From an uncultured Oscillospiraceae bacterium (GTDB taxonomy: Bacteria > Bacillota > Clostridia > Oscillospirales > Oscillospiraceae): DNA of 64,000 nucleotides. The translations under genes and the position numbers were made by a program. A model generated the notes under the pieces. That model did not search any database. It was not told the origin of the DNA and worked only from the letters and a program-made list of their open reading frames with translations. Of this stretch, positions 35,548 through 43,984 are shown piece after piece (the stretch's first letter is position 1; the number at the start of each line of letters is the position of its first letter). The stretch spans positions 1-64,000 of the forward strand of contig CALXDC010000004.1 in NCBI GenBank assembly GCA_944386975.1. The letters run 5' to 3'.

Positions 35548-36579
35548 ATGGCATATCTTCTGAATGACGTGAAGCTGGAGAAGGGGATGTACGGCGAGGC
35601 CGGAAAAACCTTCTCCCAGGTGCTGGAGGCCTGCGACCCCAGCGAGGCCTACCGGGGCACCCCCCTGGAGGGGCTGGACGCCTTCCAGCGCCAGCTCAAG
35701 CGCTTTGACATCCATGTGAAGGGCAGTGGCAGCGACATGGTGGAAAAATTCTTCCACACCACCGAGTCCGCCGTGCTGTTCCCGGAGTTCGTGGCCCGGG
35801 TGGTGCGCCAGGGCATGGAGGAGGAGAGCGTCCTGCCCCACATCACCGCCGCCGTCACCACCTTCGACGGCCGGGACTACCGGTCCATCGCCTCGGTGCC
35901 CTCCGAGGAGGACAAGCGCCTGGCCCGGGTGGAGGAGGGCGGCCAGCTGCCCCAGACCCAGGTGCGGACCCAGGAGAATCTGGTGAAGCTCCATAAGCGG
36001 GGGCGGATGCTGGTGGCCTCCTATGAGGCCATCCGCTTCCAGCGGCTGGACCTCTTCTCCGTGACCCTTCGCCAGATCGGCGGCCACATCGCCCGGATGC
36101 AGGTGGAGGACGCCATTGCCGTGGTGACCGACGGCGACGGCAACGACAACGCCGCCAAGAGCTACACCGTGGGCACCTCTCCCATTTCCGGTACCAAGGG
36201 GACCCTCGATTACGGTGCGCTGCTGGACTTCTGGGGGCAGTTTGATCCCTACACCATGAACACCCTCCTGGTGGGCGGAGATGTGATGCTGCAGCTTCTC
36301 AAGATGGAGGAGTTCCAGAATCCTCTCACCGGCCTCAACTTCCAGGGCACCGGCACCCTGACCACGCCCCTGGGGGCGCGGCTGCTGCGGACCGGGGCCA
36401 TGCCCAAGGGAACCCTCATCGGTCTGGACAAAAATTATGCCCTGGAGATGGTTACCGGCGGCCAGGTACAGGTGGAGTACGACAAGCTCATTGACCGCCA
36501 GCTGGAGCGGGCGGCCATCACCTGCATCTCCGGCTTTGCCAAGCTCTTCCAGGACGCCTCCCGGGTGCTGACAATCTGA
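35548..36579 (+). CDS. Major capsid protein (HK97-fold likely)
   Basis: 343 aa. TFSQVLEACDPSEAYRGTPLEGLDAFQRQL, PEFVARVVRQGMEEESVLPHITAAVT and the C-terminal IDRQLERAAITCISGFAKLFQDASRVLTI are typical of clostridial myophage capsid proteins, which adopt the HK97 fold. AAGGAGGAGACGAAC precedes the ATG. The length is normal, so heads could be assembled. No delta-domain scaffold is evident, in line with a separate scaffold/protease upstream. Confidence 0.85.
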   Translation: MAYLLNDVKLEKGMYGEAGKTFSQVLEACDPSEAYRGTPLEGLDAFQRQLKRFDIHVKGSGSDMVEKFFHTTESAVLFPEFVARVVRQGMEEESVLPHITAAVTTFDGRDYRSIASVPSEEDKRLARVEEGGQLPQTQVRTQENLVKLHKRGRMLVASYEAIRFQRLDLFSVTLRQIGGHIARMQVEDAIAVVTDGDGNDNAAKSYTVGTSPISGTKGTLDYGALLDFWGQFDPYTMNTLLVGGDVMLQLLKMEEFQNPLTGLNFQGTGTLTTPLGARLLRTGAMPKGTLIGLDKNYALEMVTGGQVQVEYDKLIDRQLERAAITCISGFAKLFQDASRVLTI

Positions 36580-36616
36580 CGGCGGAGACCATCATCATAA
36601 GAAGGAGGCTGGGAAG

Positions 36617-36967
36617 ATGACCGAGGAGATCTTTACCATCGCAAAGGCCCTGGTGTCGCCTACGGAGGCGGAGGAGGGCGTGCTGCAGCGGCTGTGCGCC
36701 GGAGCGGAGCGGGAGCTCCGCTCCGCCCTGCGGGACGGCGTGGCGGCCGAGGACTGCGCGGATCTGTTCCTCTGCGCCGCAGCCTGGCTGGCCGCCGCCA
36801 ATCTGGCGGGGAGCCGGAATGAGACCGGCGCGGTCCGGGTGGGAGACATTTCTGTGGGCGGCGGAAGCTGGGGCGACGCCGCTTTGCGGATGCGCCGCCA
36901 GGCATGGAAGATCATGGCCCCCTACTGCGGCGGCGACGGCTTCACCTTTGTGGGGGTGCTGGGATGA
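36617..36967 (+). CDS. Head-tail connector (gp6/DNA-packaging-like)
   Basis: 116 aa, mostly helical (AEEGVLQRLCAGAERELRSAL), with a hydrophobic alanine-rich middle and a tail ending RRQAWKIMAPYC. It is located just after the capsid gene, the usual place of the first connector protein. AAGGAGGCTGGGAAG precedes ATG 36617, and its stop overlaps the next start as ATGA. Homology is by size and place more than by motif. Confidence 0.6.
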   Translation: MTEEIFTIAKALVSPTEAEEGVLQRLCAGAERELRSALRDGVAAEDCADLFLCAAAWLAAANLAGSRNETGAVRVGDISVGGGSWGDAALRMRRQAWKIMAPYCGGDGFTFVGVLG

Positions 36968-37287
36968 GGGGGCGGCTGGAGCGGTTCTTTGCCGCCTACG
37001 GCCAGCAGGTGACACTGTGCCGGGGCGAGGAACGGATTGCCCTCCGGGCCTCGGTGCAGCCCCAGACCAGCGGCGGAGAGGACCCGGTGGCCGCCACGCC
37101 TCTGGGGGCGGTGGATGAGCGGCGGTGGGTCTACATCGGACCCGGGGATACGGCTCTTCTGCGGCAGGATGTGGTGGAGTGCGGCGGAGAGCGGTTCCGG
37201 GTGCTGTCCGCTACGCCGGTGTACTGGGGGGAGGCGGTGCTCTACTGGCACGGCCTTCTCCGAACCGAGAGGGAGGCGGCGGAATGA
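36964..37287 (+). CDS. Head-closure/connector protein
   Basis: 107 aa. The beta-rich QVTLCRGEERIALRASVQPQT, VYIGPGDTALLRQDVVECGGERFRVLSA and VYWGEAVLYWHGLLR resemble phage head-closure stopper proteins and clostridial phage connector proteins of the same size. It overlaps both neighbours by ATGA, indicating coupled translation. Confidence 0.6.
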   Translation: MRGRLERFFAAYGQQVTLCRGEERIALRASVQPQTSGGEDPVAATPLGAVDERRWVYIGPGDTALLRQDVVECGGERFRVLSATPVYWGEAVLYWHGLLRTEREAAE

Positions 37288-37802
37288 GCGGACTGGAGCA
37301 GGTGCGCCGGGAGGTGCTGCGGTGCCTCACGGCGGCGGAGATCCCCGCGGCGGCCGCATGGGAGCCCCGGTGGGCGGGACAGTATGGCAGCCCGGTGATC
37401 GTGGTGGGGCTGCGGCGGGCCGACAGCGCCAGCGCCGCCCTCTGCGACTACCTGGGGCTGGCCTATGAGGCGGACACCGCCTCCTGGCGGGAGGTGTACG
37501 GAAGACGGCTGGAGATCAGCGTGGAGCTGACGGCCTACGGCCCCGGAAAGGAGGGGGCGGCGGGCTGCACGGCCATTTTGGAGGAGGCCCACGACGCCCT
37601 TCTGGCAGGACTCGCCGAGGGACTCCGGCCCGGGGAGATGACCTGGGAGGCGGCGGGCTGGGACCGGGAGACGGAGCACGTCCGCCAGACCGCCCTTCTC
37701 CAGTGCACCGCCGCCTTCGTGGCCCAGGCTCAGGAGGAGCCGGGGCTGTTTTTGGACTTCAAATTGAAAGGAGCGCCTGATTTTGAGCAGTATCGTACAT
37801 GA
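37284..37802 (+). CDS. Tail-completion/terminator-like protein
   Basis: 172 aa lying between the head-closure gene and the sheath, where tail-terminator proteins are usually found. LEQVRREVLRCLTAAEI, EVYGRRLEISVELTAYGP and AAFVAQAQEEPGLFLDFKLKG are seen. I recognise the general neck-protein layout but not a named family. ATGA overlap at the start; the last 20 bases overlap the sheath gene. Confidence 0.55.
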   Translation: MSGLEQVRREVLRCLTAAEIPAAAAWEPRWAGQYGSPVIVVGLRRADSASAALCDYLGLAYEADTASWREVYGRRLEISVELTAYGPGKEGAAGCTAILEEAHDALLAGLAEGLRPGEMTWEAAGWDRETEHVRQTALLQCTAAFVAQAQEEPGLFLDFKLKGAPDFEQYRT

Positions 37803-38841
37803 GAGGCCCGGGGTGTACTCCTCCTACGACGCCTCGATGCTGGTGCGCCGGGGCACCGCCTCCAAGGTGGTGGGGGTGGCCGCTCTGGCCGCCCAGGGGG
37901 ACACGGACCAGACGGCGCTGGTGACCAGCTATGAGAGCGGCCTGGCCCTCTTCGGCGCAGACGGGGAGGGGGAGAGCATGGCGGAGATTCTGCGGCTTCT
38001 CTTCCTCAACGGCGTTACCGCCGTCCGGGCGGTGCGGGTGGCCGACAGCGACAGCTACGCCGACGCCTTTGATCTCCTCAGCATGGAGGAGGACATCCAG
38101 GTGGTAGTGTGCGACAGCGGCGAGCTGACGGTGCAGCAGCTGCTGCGGACCAGCCTGGAGAGCGCCAGCGCCGCCCGGCGGGAGCGCATCGGCGTGGTGG
38201 GCAGCAGCGGCGAAAGTGTGTCCGCCCTCATCACCCGGGCTGAGGGACTCAACAGCGAGCGAATGGTGCTGGTGGGACCCGACGTCACCGATGGGGAGGG
38301 GAATGCCCTCAGCGGCGTGTTCGCCGCCGCCGCAGTGGCCGGAGCCATTGCCGCAAACAGCGACCCGGCCGCGCCCATCAACGGTGTGGCGCTCTCGGGA
38401 TTGGGGGGCGTCGGCACCCGGTACAACGACAACGACATCGACCTTCTGGTCCGGGGCGGCGTGACGCCTTTGGAGGCGGTGGGGGGCGTGGTGTCCCCGG
38501 TGCGGGGCATCACCACCCGCACCAAGACCGGAGGCAGCGCCGACGCCACCTGGCGGGAGCTGACCACCATCCTCATTGTGGACGACGTGATCCCCACCGT
38601 CCGCGCCGCCCTCCGCAGCCGCTTCACCCGCACCAAGAACACCCTCCAGACCCGAGGGGCCATCCGCTCCCAGGTGATCGTGGAGCTGGAGAACAAGGTG
38701 GCGGCCCAGATCATCGACGGATACGGTGAGGTCAGCGTGGAGGCGGACAGTGTGGATCCCACCGTGTGTCTGGTGGAGTTCAGCTTTGCCGTGGCCCACG
38801 GTCTCAACCAGATCTATCTCACCGCCCACATCACCGTATAA
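37783..38841 (+). CDS. Tail sheath protein (contractile tail)
   Basis: 352 aa, TTG start overlapping the previous gene, AAAGGAGCG upstream. VHERPGVYSSYDASMLVRRG is the characteristic start of XkdK-type sheath proteins; IDLLVRGGVTPLEAVGGVVSPVRGITT and VDDVIPTVRAALRSRFTRTKNT are the conserved C-terminal sheath regions. It shows that the particle tail is of contractile type. The length is on the short side (XkdK is about 460 aa), so extra surface domains are missing. Confidence 0.9.
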   Translation: MSSIVHERPGVYSSYDASMLVRRGTASKVVGVAALAAQGDTDQTALVTSYESGLALFGADGEGESMAEILRLLFLNGVTAVRAVRVADSDSYADAFDLLSMEEDIQVVVCDSGELTVQQLLRTSLESASAARRERIGVVGSSGESVSALITRAEGLNSERMVLVGPDVTDGEGNALSGVFAAAAVAGAIAANSDPAAPINGVALSGLGGVGTRYNDNDIDLLVRGGVTPLEAVGGVVSPVRGITTRTKTGGSADATWRELTTILIVDDVIPTVRAALRSRFTRTKNTLQTRGAIRSQVIVELENKVAAQIIDGYGEVSVEADSVDPTVCLVEFSFAVAHGLNQIYLTAHITV

Positions 38842-38853
38842 AGGAGGAATCTT

Positions 38854-39246
38854 ATGGCAAGTGTGACAGGATTTCCCACCAGCAGCGATATCTATCTGGA
38901 GCTGGAGGGGAAAAAGGTGGCGGTGGTCCAGAGCTACACCGCCAGGGCCACCCGTACCAGCACCCCGGTGGAGGCCTTCGGAGAGGCGGAGCCGGTGGGT
39001 ACCATCGCCGCCCAGAACCAGTATGTACTGGAGCTGACCCGGCTCTACGCCACCGACGACGCCATCGCCGACGGGATCGATTTCTACGCCCTCTCCGATT
39101 TCTCCCTGGTGATCTGCAAGCCGGACCGCCGGGTGATCTATAGCGGCTGCAACTGGAACGCCATCGCTGAGGAGGGCAAGCTGGGGACCATGGTGGCGGA
39201 AAAGGTGTCCGTAGTGGCCAAGAAGCGGATGGAAGTGGTGGCCTGA
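38854..39246 (+). CDS. Tail tube protein (XkdM-like)
   Basis: 130 aa, near the size of PBSX XkdM (about 147). Beta-sandwich pattern with VTGFPTSSDIYLELEGKKVAVVQSYTARATR; it directly follows the sheath gene, as in all PBSX-type modules. AAGGAGGAATCTT precedes the ATG. It forms the inner tube that the sheath drives out. Confidence 0.8.
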   Translation: MASVTGFPTSSDIYLELEGKKVAVVQSYTARATRTSTPVEAFGEAEPVGTIAAQNQYVLELTRLYATDDAIADGIDFYALSDFSLVICKPDRRVIYSGCNWNAIAEEGKLGTMVAEKVSVVAKKRMEVVA

Positions 39247-39716
39247 TGGACCCGAGAGAACTGGTGGAGATCACCTTTCGCCTGCCCCTGGAGGCACTGG
39301 GGCGGCTGGCCCCTCTGCTGGAAACGGCGGGCCGGGGAACGGTGCAGGAGCGGGCCGAGGGAGGCGAGGGGGCCTCCTTCGACATGGAGCGGTTTGAGAC
39401 TGTCCGGGCCGGGGAGCCGGAGCTGCCGGAGGACCGCAGGACAGACCCAGGAGAACCGGAAGTGATGGGCCGGAGGATGGAAACGGCGGAGCCGGTTCTC
39501 CCTGAGGAGACGGCCCGGGAGGTCCGGGATGTGGCGCTGGGAGAGAGCGTCCGGCAGGAGCGGGAGGTGTCGCTGAAGCGGCTGGCCCAGGGGACGGTAG
39601 AGACATGGAAGGCTGCGGAAACGGCGGAGGGGGAGGCAGCTGCGGATCCCCGGGCGCTGTCCGCCCTGTGGGAGCGGGACGCCCGACGGTACGACGGCGC
39701 CTTTCCCCTGCTGTGA
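39246..39716 (+). CDS. Unknown 156-aa Glu/Arg-rich protein in the chaperone/tape-measure position
   Basis: The start overlaps the tube stop as TGATG. Composition is unusual: rich in Glu, Arg and Ala, low in aromatics, with a predicted extended helical centre (EETAREVRDVALGESVRQEREVSLKRLAQ). In PBSX the tube gene is followed by a tail-assembly chaperone (XkdN) and a tape-measure protein of over 1,000 aa (XkdO); here this gene alone fills the gap before the LysM gene. It could be a chaperone remnant or a miniature tape measure. I do not recognise a family. Confidence 0.5.
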   Translation: MDPRELVEITFRLPLEALGRLAPLLETAGRGTVQERAEGGEGASFDMERFETVRAGEPELPEDRRTDPGEPEVMGRRMETAEPVLPEETAREVRDVALGESVRQEREVSLKRLAQGTVETWKAAETAEGEAAADPRALSALWERDARRYDGAFPLL

Positions 39717-39731
39717 GAGGAGGAGACGGCT

Positions 39732-40286
39732 GTGGAACTGACGCCTATGCGGTATAAGACCTTTGTCTGGCCCCACAATCCCCACACCTACTCCATCTCC
39801 TTTCAGCGGCTGGTGGCGGGACACAAGGTGCCATACGGGCGCTACTGCCTTCAGGATCTGGGGCTGACAGCCCGGGTGCTGGAGGGGGAGGGGGTTTTTG
39901 CCGGAGAGGGGGCCTATGACCAGTTCAAGGAACTGGCCACCCTCTTCTACAGCGGCGGACCGGGGCTGCTGATTCATCCGGTGTGGCAGCCCTCCAGCGC
40001 CTACTTCACAGAGCTCTCCCTGACCCAGAAGCCTCTGCCGGACTATGTGGCCTACCGTTTTGCTTTCCGGGAGGACTCCTCCCGCAGCCGCACCGGCCTG
40101 ACCCTGCTGTCGGCGGCAGAGAAGGAGACGGCGGCGGAGACCATCTACACGGTGAGCCAGGGGGACACCCTCTGGGCCGTGGCGGCCCGGTACGGCGTGA
40201 CCCTGGAGGCCCTGCTGGCGGCCAACCCCGCCATCGCCAATCCCAACCGCATCCAGGTGGGACAGAAGGTGGTGATTCCGGGGTGA
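39732..40286 (+). CDS. LysM-containing baseplate protein (XkdP-like)
   Basis: 184 aa, GTG start with GAGAGGAGGAGACGGCT upstream. The N-terminal part ('RYKTFVWPHNPHTYSISFQR', 'GEGVFAGEGAYDQFKELATLF') is that of XkdP-type tail proteins. The C-terminal 48 residues are a LysM domain (IYTVSQGDTLWAVAARYGVT, ending RIQVGQKVVIPG), which binds peptidoglycan or organises the baseplate. The stop overlaps the next start as GTGA. Confidence 0.85.
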   Translation: MELTPMRYKTFVWPHNPHTYSISFQRLVAGHKVPYGRYCLQDLGLTARVLEGEGVFAGEGAYDQFKELATLFYSGGPGLLIHPVWQPSSAYFTELSLTQKPLPDYVAYRFAFREDSSRSRTGLTLLSAAEKETAAETIYTVSQGDTLWAVAARYGVTLEALLAANPAIANPNRIQVGQKVVIPG

Positions 40287-41239
40287 CCATTCAGCTGATC
40301 ACCTGCGACGGTCAGGTCTACCTGGCCCCCACGGTAATGGAGTGGCGGCTGTGCCGCACCGGCGGCGTGCCCTGCGACGATCTGGAGGCGGTGTGCCTGT
40401 TTGACGGGCTGCTGCTAGATGTTCTGTCCCGGGCCTGCCGCTTTGCCGCCTACCAGGGGGATACCCTGGTGCTGCGGGGCGTGGTGGACGAGTACCGGGC
40501 GGAGGTGTCGGAAAAGGGACGGCTGCTCACCCTCTCCGGCCGGGGCATGGCGGCGCTGCTGCTGGACAACGAGGCGGAGGCGGCGGAGTACCAGGGGGCC
40601 ACTGTGGAGGAGATTCTCCGCAACCACGCCGTCCCATGGGGAATCTCCCTGGGGGAGTGCCGGTCCCTCCGCTGCGCCGGGGTCTATCGGGTGGACAGCG
40701 GCAGCAGCCAGTGGCAGGCCCTCAGCGGCTTTGTCCGCTATGTGGGAGGCTTTCTTCCCTGGTTTGCCGCCGACGGTACCCTGCAGGTCTGTCCCATGGC
40801 AGGCAGCGGCGCTCACCGGAGCGTCGACGCCGCCGCGGCGGTGACGGACTGTTCCGTCCGATTCACCCGCTACGGGGTGATCTCGGAGATGCTGGTGAAG
40901 GATAAAACCCGGCAGACCTCCCAGCGGGTGGTGAATCAGGCGTTCCTGGACCTGGGAGGCAGCCGGCGGCAGGTGCTCTACACCCCCGGCGTCAGTACCC
41001 TGGCGGCCATGCGGTACACCGGAGAGTATCAGATCCGGCGAAGCATGGAAGGAAAGCGCCAGGTGGAGCTGACGGTGGCCGGAGCCTTTGCCGCCCAGCC
41101 CGGGGACGTGGCTTGGGTGACCTACGATCCCCTGAGACTGGCAGGGGACTATGATGTGGTGGAGGCGGAGAGCCGGGGCGGCAGCACCGGCGAGACCACC
41201 ACCCTGACCTTGGAGGCGAGAGACCATGTGGATATCTGA
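40283..41239 (+). CDS. Baseplate hub protein (XkdQ/gpD-like)
   Basis: 318 aa, GTG start. VYLAPTVMEWRLCRTGGVPCDD, GRLLTLSGRGMAALLLDNEAE, VEEILRNHAVPWGI and FVRYVGGFLPWFAADGTLQV follow the pattern of XkdQ-type hub proteins. They form the centre of the contractile baseplate around the spike. The last 14 bases overlap the spike gene. Confidence 0.8.
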   Translation: MTIQLITCDGQVYLAPTVMEWRLCRTGGVPCDDLEAVCLFDGLLLDVLSRACRFAAYQGDTLVLRGVVDEYRAEVSEKGRLLTLSGRGMAALLLDNEAEAAEYQGATVEEILRNHAVPWGISLGECRSLRCAGVYRVDSGSSQWQALSGFVRYVGGFLPWFAADGTLQVCPMAGSGAHRSVDAAAAVTDCSVRFTRYGVISEMLVKDKTRQTSQRVVNQAFLDLGGSRRQVLYTPGVSTLAAMRYTGEYQIRRSMEGKRQVELTVAGAFAAQPGDVAWVTYDPLRLAGDYDVVEAESRGGSTGETTTLTLEARDHVDI

Positions 41240-41609
41240 AAAAATGCGGGAATCCTCCGACTGCGCCGCCGCCAATGCCGGTATCGCCACCATCGGCGGT
41301 GCGCCGGCGGCGGTGGAGACCTGCGGCGAGGAGCGGGATCTCCCCGTCTACGCCCCCGGCGGCATGACCTGGCGGCCCCGGGCCGGGGATACGGTGCTGG
41401 TTTTGAAGGGAGGCACCGGCGGAGAGGAGCGGTATGTCATTGCTGCCGCCTCCGATGAAAATAACAACTTGGCACCCGGGGAGTTGGAATTGACTGCGGG
41501 AGACAGCTCTGTCCGGCTGCGGCTGGACGGGAGTATTGAGCTGAGAGGACAGGTGGAAATCACGGGGACGCTGCTTCTCAACGGAGTGCCGCTGATCCCC
41601 CTGGTCTGA
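41226..41609 (+). CDS. Baseplate spike / gpV-like OB-fold protein
   Basis: 127 aa. YAPGGMTWRPRAGDTVLVLKGG and the repetitive beta segment GELELTAGDSSVRLRLDGSIELRGQVEITGTLLLNGV suggest an OB domain followed by a short triple-stranded beta-helix, as in gpV/gp5 mini-spikes that puncture the target envelope. The position between hub and gp25-like genes fits. Confidence 0.7.
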   Translation: MWISEKMRESSDCAAANAGIATIGGAPAAVETCGEERDLPVYAPGGMTWRPRAGDTVLVLKGGTGGEERYVIAAASDENNNLAPGELELTAGDSSVRLRLDGSIELRGQVEITGTLLLNGVPLIPLV

Positions 41610-41624
41610 AGAGAGGAGAATCAT

Positions 41625-41975
41625 ATGGAACTGCTGCTGCGGGAGGGAGAGTATGTGGCGGACGGCCGGGGCGGCGTGGTCCGCCTGGAGGGGGAGGAGG
41701 CCCTGCTGGGGCGGGTCCTCTTCCGCCTTACCGCCCGGCGGGGCGGGCTGCCGCTGCTGCCGGAGCTGGGCAGCCGGTTATATCTGCTGGGCCGGGAGGG
41801 GCCCGAGGGGCGGCTCTCCGCCGCCCGGCAGTATGTGGCCGAGGCTTTGGCGGAGGAGGATGTGACCGTGGAGTCGGTGGAGTTGGAGCAGGGAGCGGCG
41901 GGGACGCTGCAGCTGCGGGCGTACCTCCTCCACGGCGAAGCTGCCGTGACGGCGGAAGTGACCATATCCATATAA
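41625..41975 (+). CDS. Baseplate wedge protein, gp25/GPW-like (XkdS)
   Basis: 116 aa. LLGRVLFRLTARRGGLPLLPELGSRLYLL...AARQYVAEALAEEDVTVESVEL has the gp25/XkdS layout, with a lysozyme-like alpha/beta fold and an 'EALxxEdvtVesvev' end. GAGAGGAGAATCAT precedes the ATG. It sits directly before the J protein, as in nearly all contractile systems. Confidence 0.8.
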   Translation: MELLLREGEYVADGRGGVVRLEGEEALLGRVLFRLTARRGGLPLLPELGSRLYLLGREGPEGRLSAARQYVAEALAEEDVTVESVELEQGAAGTLQLRAYLLHGEAAVTAEVTISI

Positions 41976-41988
41976 AGGGAGAGTGACG

Positions 41989-43050
41989 ATGCTGAAAACC
42001 TTGGAGGAGATCTATCAGGAGATGCTGGACATTTTCGCCCGGCAGTCCGGCTATCGGCCCCACGCCGCCTGCGATCTGGCCGCCCGGCTCTATGCCGCCG
42101 CCGCCCAGGTCCAGGCTCTGTATGTCCAGATTGCCTGGACGCTGGACCAGAGCTTTCCCCAGACGGCCCAGGGGGAGTTTCTGGACTACCACGGGGAGAC
42201 CCGGAATATCACCCGGGTGGCTGCCACTGCCGCGGAGGGGATCCTCCGCTTCTCTGTGGATCAGGCGGTGAGCCAGCCCCTCAACGTCCCGGCGGGCACC
42301 GTGTGCATGACCGCTACCGGGGTGCGGTATGAGACCCTGGAGGATGGAGCTATTGCGCCGGGGGAGCTGTGGGTCGATATAGCGGCCCGGGCGGTGGAGG
42401 CCGGGGAGAGCGGCAACGCGGGGACCGACAGAGTGGTGGTGATGGCGGTGGCCCCGGCAGGGGTGGCCCGGTGCACCAATCCCAAGCCCTTTACCGGCGG
42501 GGCGGACCGGGAGGACGACGAGGCCCTCCGGGCCAGAATTCTGGACAGCTACCGGCGGCTACCCAACGGGGCCAACGCCGCCTACTACGAACAGGAGGCC
42601 ATGGGCTTTGCCGGAGTGGCGGCAGCCAAGGCGGTGGGCAGACCACGGGGCATCGGTACCGTGGATGTGTACATTGCCGCCGCCTCCGGCCTTCCGGAAG
42701 AGGCGCTGCGCCAGGCGGTGGAGGAGACTCTCCAGAAAAGCCGGGAGATCGCCGTGGATCTTCGGGTCCTGGCCCCCACCCTGTATCCTGTGGCGGTGAC
42801 CGCAGCGGTGGCGGCGGCGGAGGGCTATACCTTCGCCCAGGCCAAGGCCGACGCTGAGGATGCCCTGGCGGGCTTTTTCGGCGGCCATCTCCTGGGGGAG
42901 GCAGTGACTCTGGCGGGATTGGGGCATTTGCTCTACTCCCTTGACAGCGTGGCCAACTACCGCTTCACCGCTCCGGCGGCAGATGTGGCTGCCCTGCCCT
43001 CCCGGCTGCCCTCCCTGGGGACGGTGACCATTACGGAGATGGGAGGCTGA
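41989..43050 (+). CDS. Baseplate J/gp47-like protein (XkdT)
   Basis: 353 aa. TLEEIYQEMLDIFARQSGYRPHAACDLAARLYAAAAQVQALYVQIAWTL (shown in parts), QAVSQPLNVPAGTVCMTATGVRYETLEDG and PKPFTGGADREDDEALRARILD are the Baseplate_J family core. AGGGAGAGTGACG precedes ATG 41989; GTG 41983 is an alternative. It forms the baseplate wedge arms. Confidence 0.92.
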   Translation: MLKTLEEIYQEMLDIFARQSGYRPHAACDLAARLYAAAAQVQALYVQIAWTLDQSFPQTAQGEFLDYHGETRNITRVAATAAEGILRFSVDQAVSQPLNVPAGTVCMTATGVRYETLEDGAIAPGELWVDIAARAVEAGESGNAGTDRVVVMAVAPAGVARCTNPKPFTGGADREDDEALRARILDSYRRLPNGANAAYYEQEAMGFAGVAAAKAVGRPRGIGTVDVYIAAASGLPEEALRQAVEETLQKSREIAVDLRVLAPTLYPVAVTAAVAAAEGYTFAQAKADAEDALAGFFGGHLLGEAVTLAGLGHLLYSLDSVANYRFTAPAADVAALPSRLPSLGTVTITEMGG

Positions 43051-43051
43051 G

Positions 43052-43618
43052 ATGGGATACGGCGCATATTTGCAGGAGCTGCTGCGTCCCCTGGGGGTGT
43101 ATGACCTGCGGGTGGGAAGCCTTAGCGCCAGTGAGCTGGAGGCCATGGGGGCAGGGCTGGACGGCGCGGAGGCGGCGGCGGATCTGGCTCAACGGGAGTG
43201 CATCACTGCTACGGCGGAGGAGGAGGGGCTTTCCCGGCGGGAGAGCCTTTTTGTTCACCGGCCCGTTCAGGTCAGTATTCCTCTCCGCCGGGAGGCCATC
43301 CATGCCCTTTTGCAGATCAGCAGCGACAGCTTCACCCTGGAGGCCGTCAACCGGGCTATCCAGGGCTGCGGCATCAAGGCGGAGGCCCAGGAGACGGAGC
43401 AGTGGGGCCACATCCGGGTGATCTTTCCCAATGTGGCAGGGATTCCCCAGGATTTCGATCAGATCCGGCAGGTGATTCTGGATATCATTCCCTGCCATCT
43501 GGAGACGGAGTTCTACTTCCGCTATCTCACCTGGGCGGAGCTGGAGGCCAGGGGTTGGACCTGGGCGGATATTCACCAGGCGGGTTATACCTGGTATACA
43601 CTGGAATTGGCGGTGTGA
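43052..43618 (+). CDS. Baseplate/tail protein XkdU-like (DUF2313)
   Basis: 188 aa. YGAYLQELLRPLGVYDLRVGSLSASELEAMGAGLD is the typical N-terminus of the YmfQ/DUF2313 (gp I-like) proteins which finish the baseplate. In PBSX-type prophages the next gene is a tail fibre; here a holin-like gene follows directly, so no fibre is present. Confidence 0.8.
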   Translation: MGYGAYLQELLRPLGVYDLRVGSLSASELEAMGAGLDGAEAAADLAQRECITATAEEEGLSRRESLFVHRPVQVSIPLRREAIHALLQISSDSFTLEAVNRAIQGCGIKAEAQETEQWGHIRVIFPNVAGIPQDFDQIRQVILDIIPCHLETEFYFRYLTWAELEARGWTWADIHQAGYTWYTLELAV

Positions 43619-43623
43619 GCGCA

Positions 43624-43923
43624 ATGGAAGAGACGACGGCGGTGAAGCTGACGGAGACCGACTCCAGGGCCCGGTCCAATACCCGGCGCATCGAACAGCT
43701 GGAGCGGGGACAGGAGATGCTGACCCATATCGCCACCTCTGTGGAGGTGCTGGTCAGCGAGCAGCGCCATCTGCGGGAGGAGCTGGAGAACCTTACAAAA
43801 AAGGTGGATGTGCTGGAGCAGAAGCCCGGCCAGCGCTGGGAGACGGTGGTGGACAAGGCGCTGCTGATGGCGGTGGGCGCGCTGGTGGGGTTTGTTCTGG
43901 TGCAACTGGGATTGCAGCTATAG
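43624..43923 (+). CDS. Holin-associated XhlA/hemolysin-like membrane protein
   Basis: 99 aa. A coiled-coil N-terminal region with regular heptads (TRRIEQLERGQEMLTHIATSVEVLVSEQRHLREELENLTKKVDVLEQ, shown in parts: IEQLERGQEML, LREELENLTKKV) and one C-terminal membrane helix (ALLMAVGALVGFVLVQLGLQL). It matches the XhlA group that works with holins in PBSX lysis. No separate holin (XhlB) gene is in the operon. Confidence 0.75.
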   Translation: MEETTAVKLTETDSRARSNTRRIEQLERGQEMLTHIATSVEVLVSEQRHLREELENLTKKVDVLEQKPGQRWETVVDKALLMAVGALVGFVLVQLGLQL

Positions 43924-43984
43924 GAGCGGTGCATAGAATAGACGGGCGGTATTGCCGCCCAAAACCAAAGAGAGGGGGATCCCT

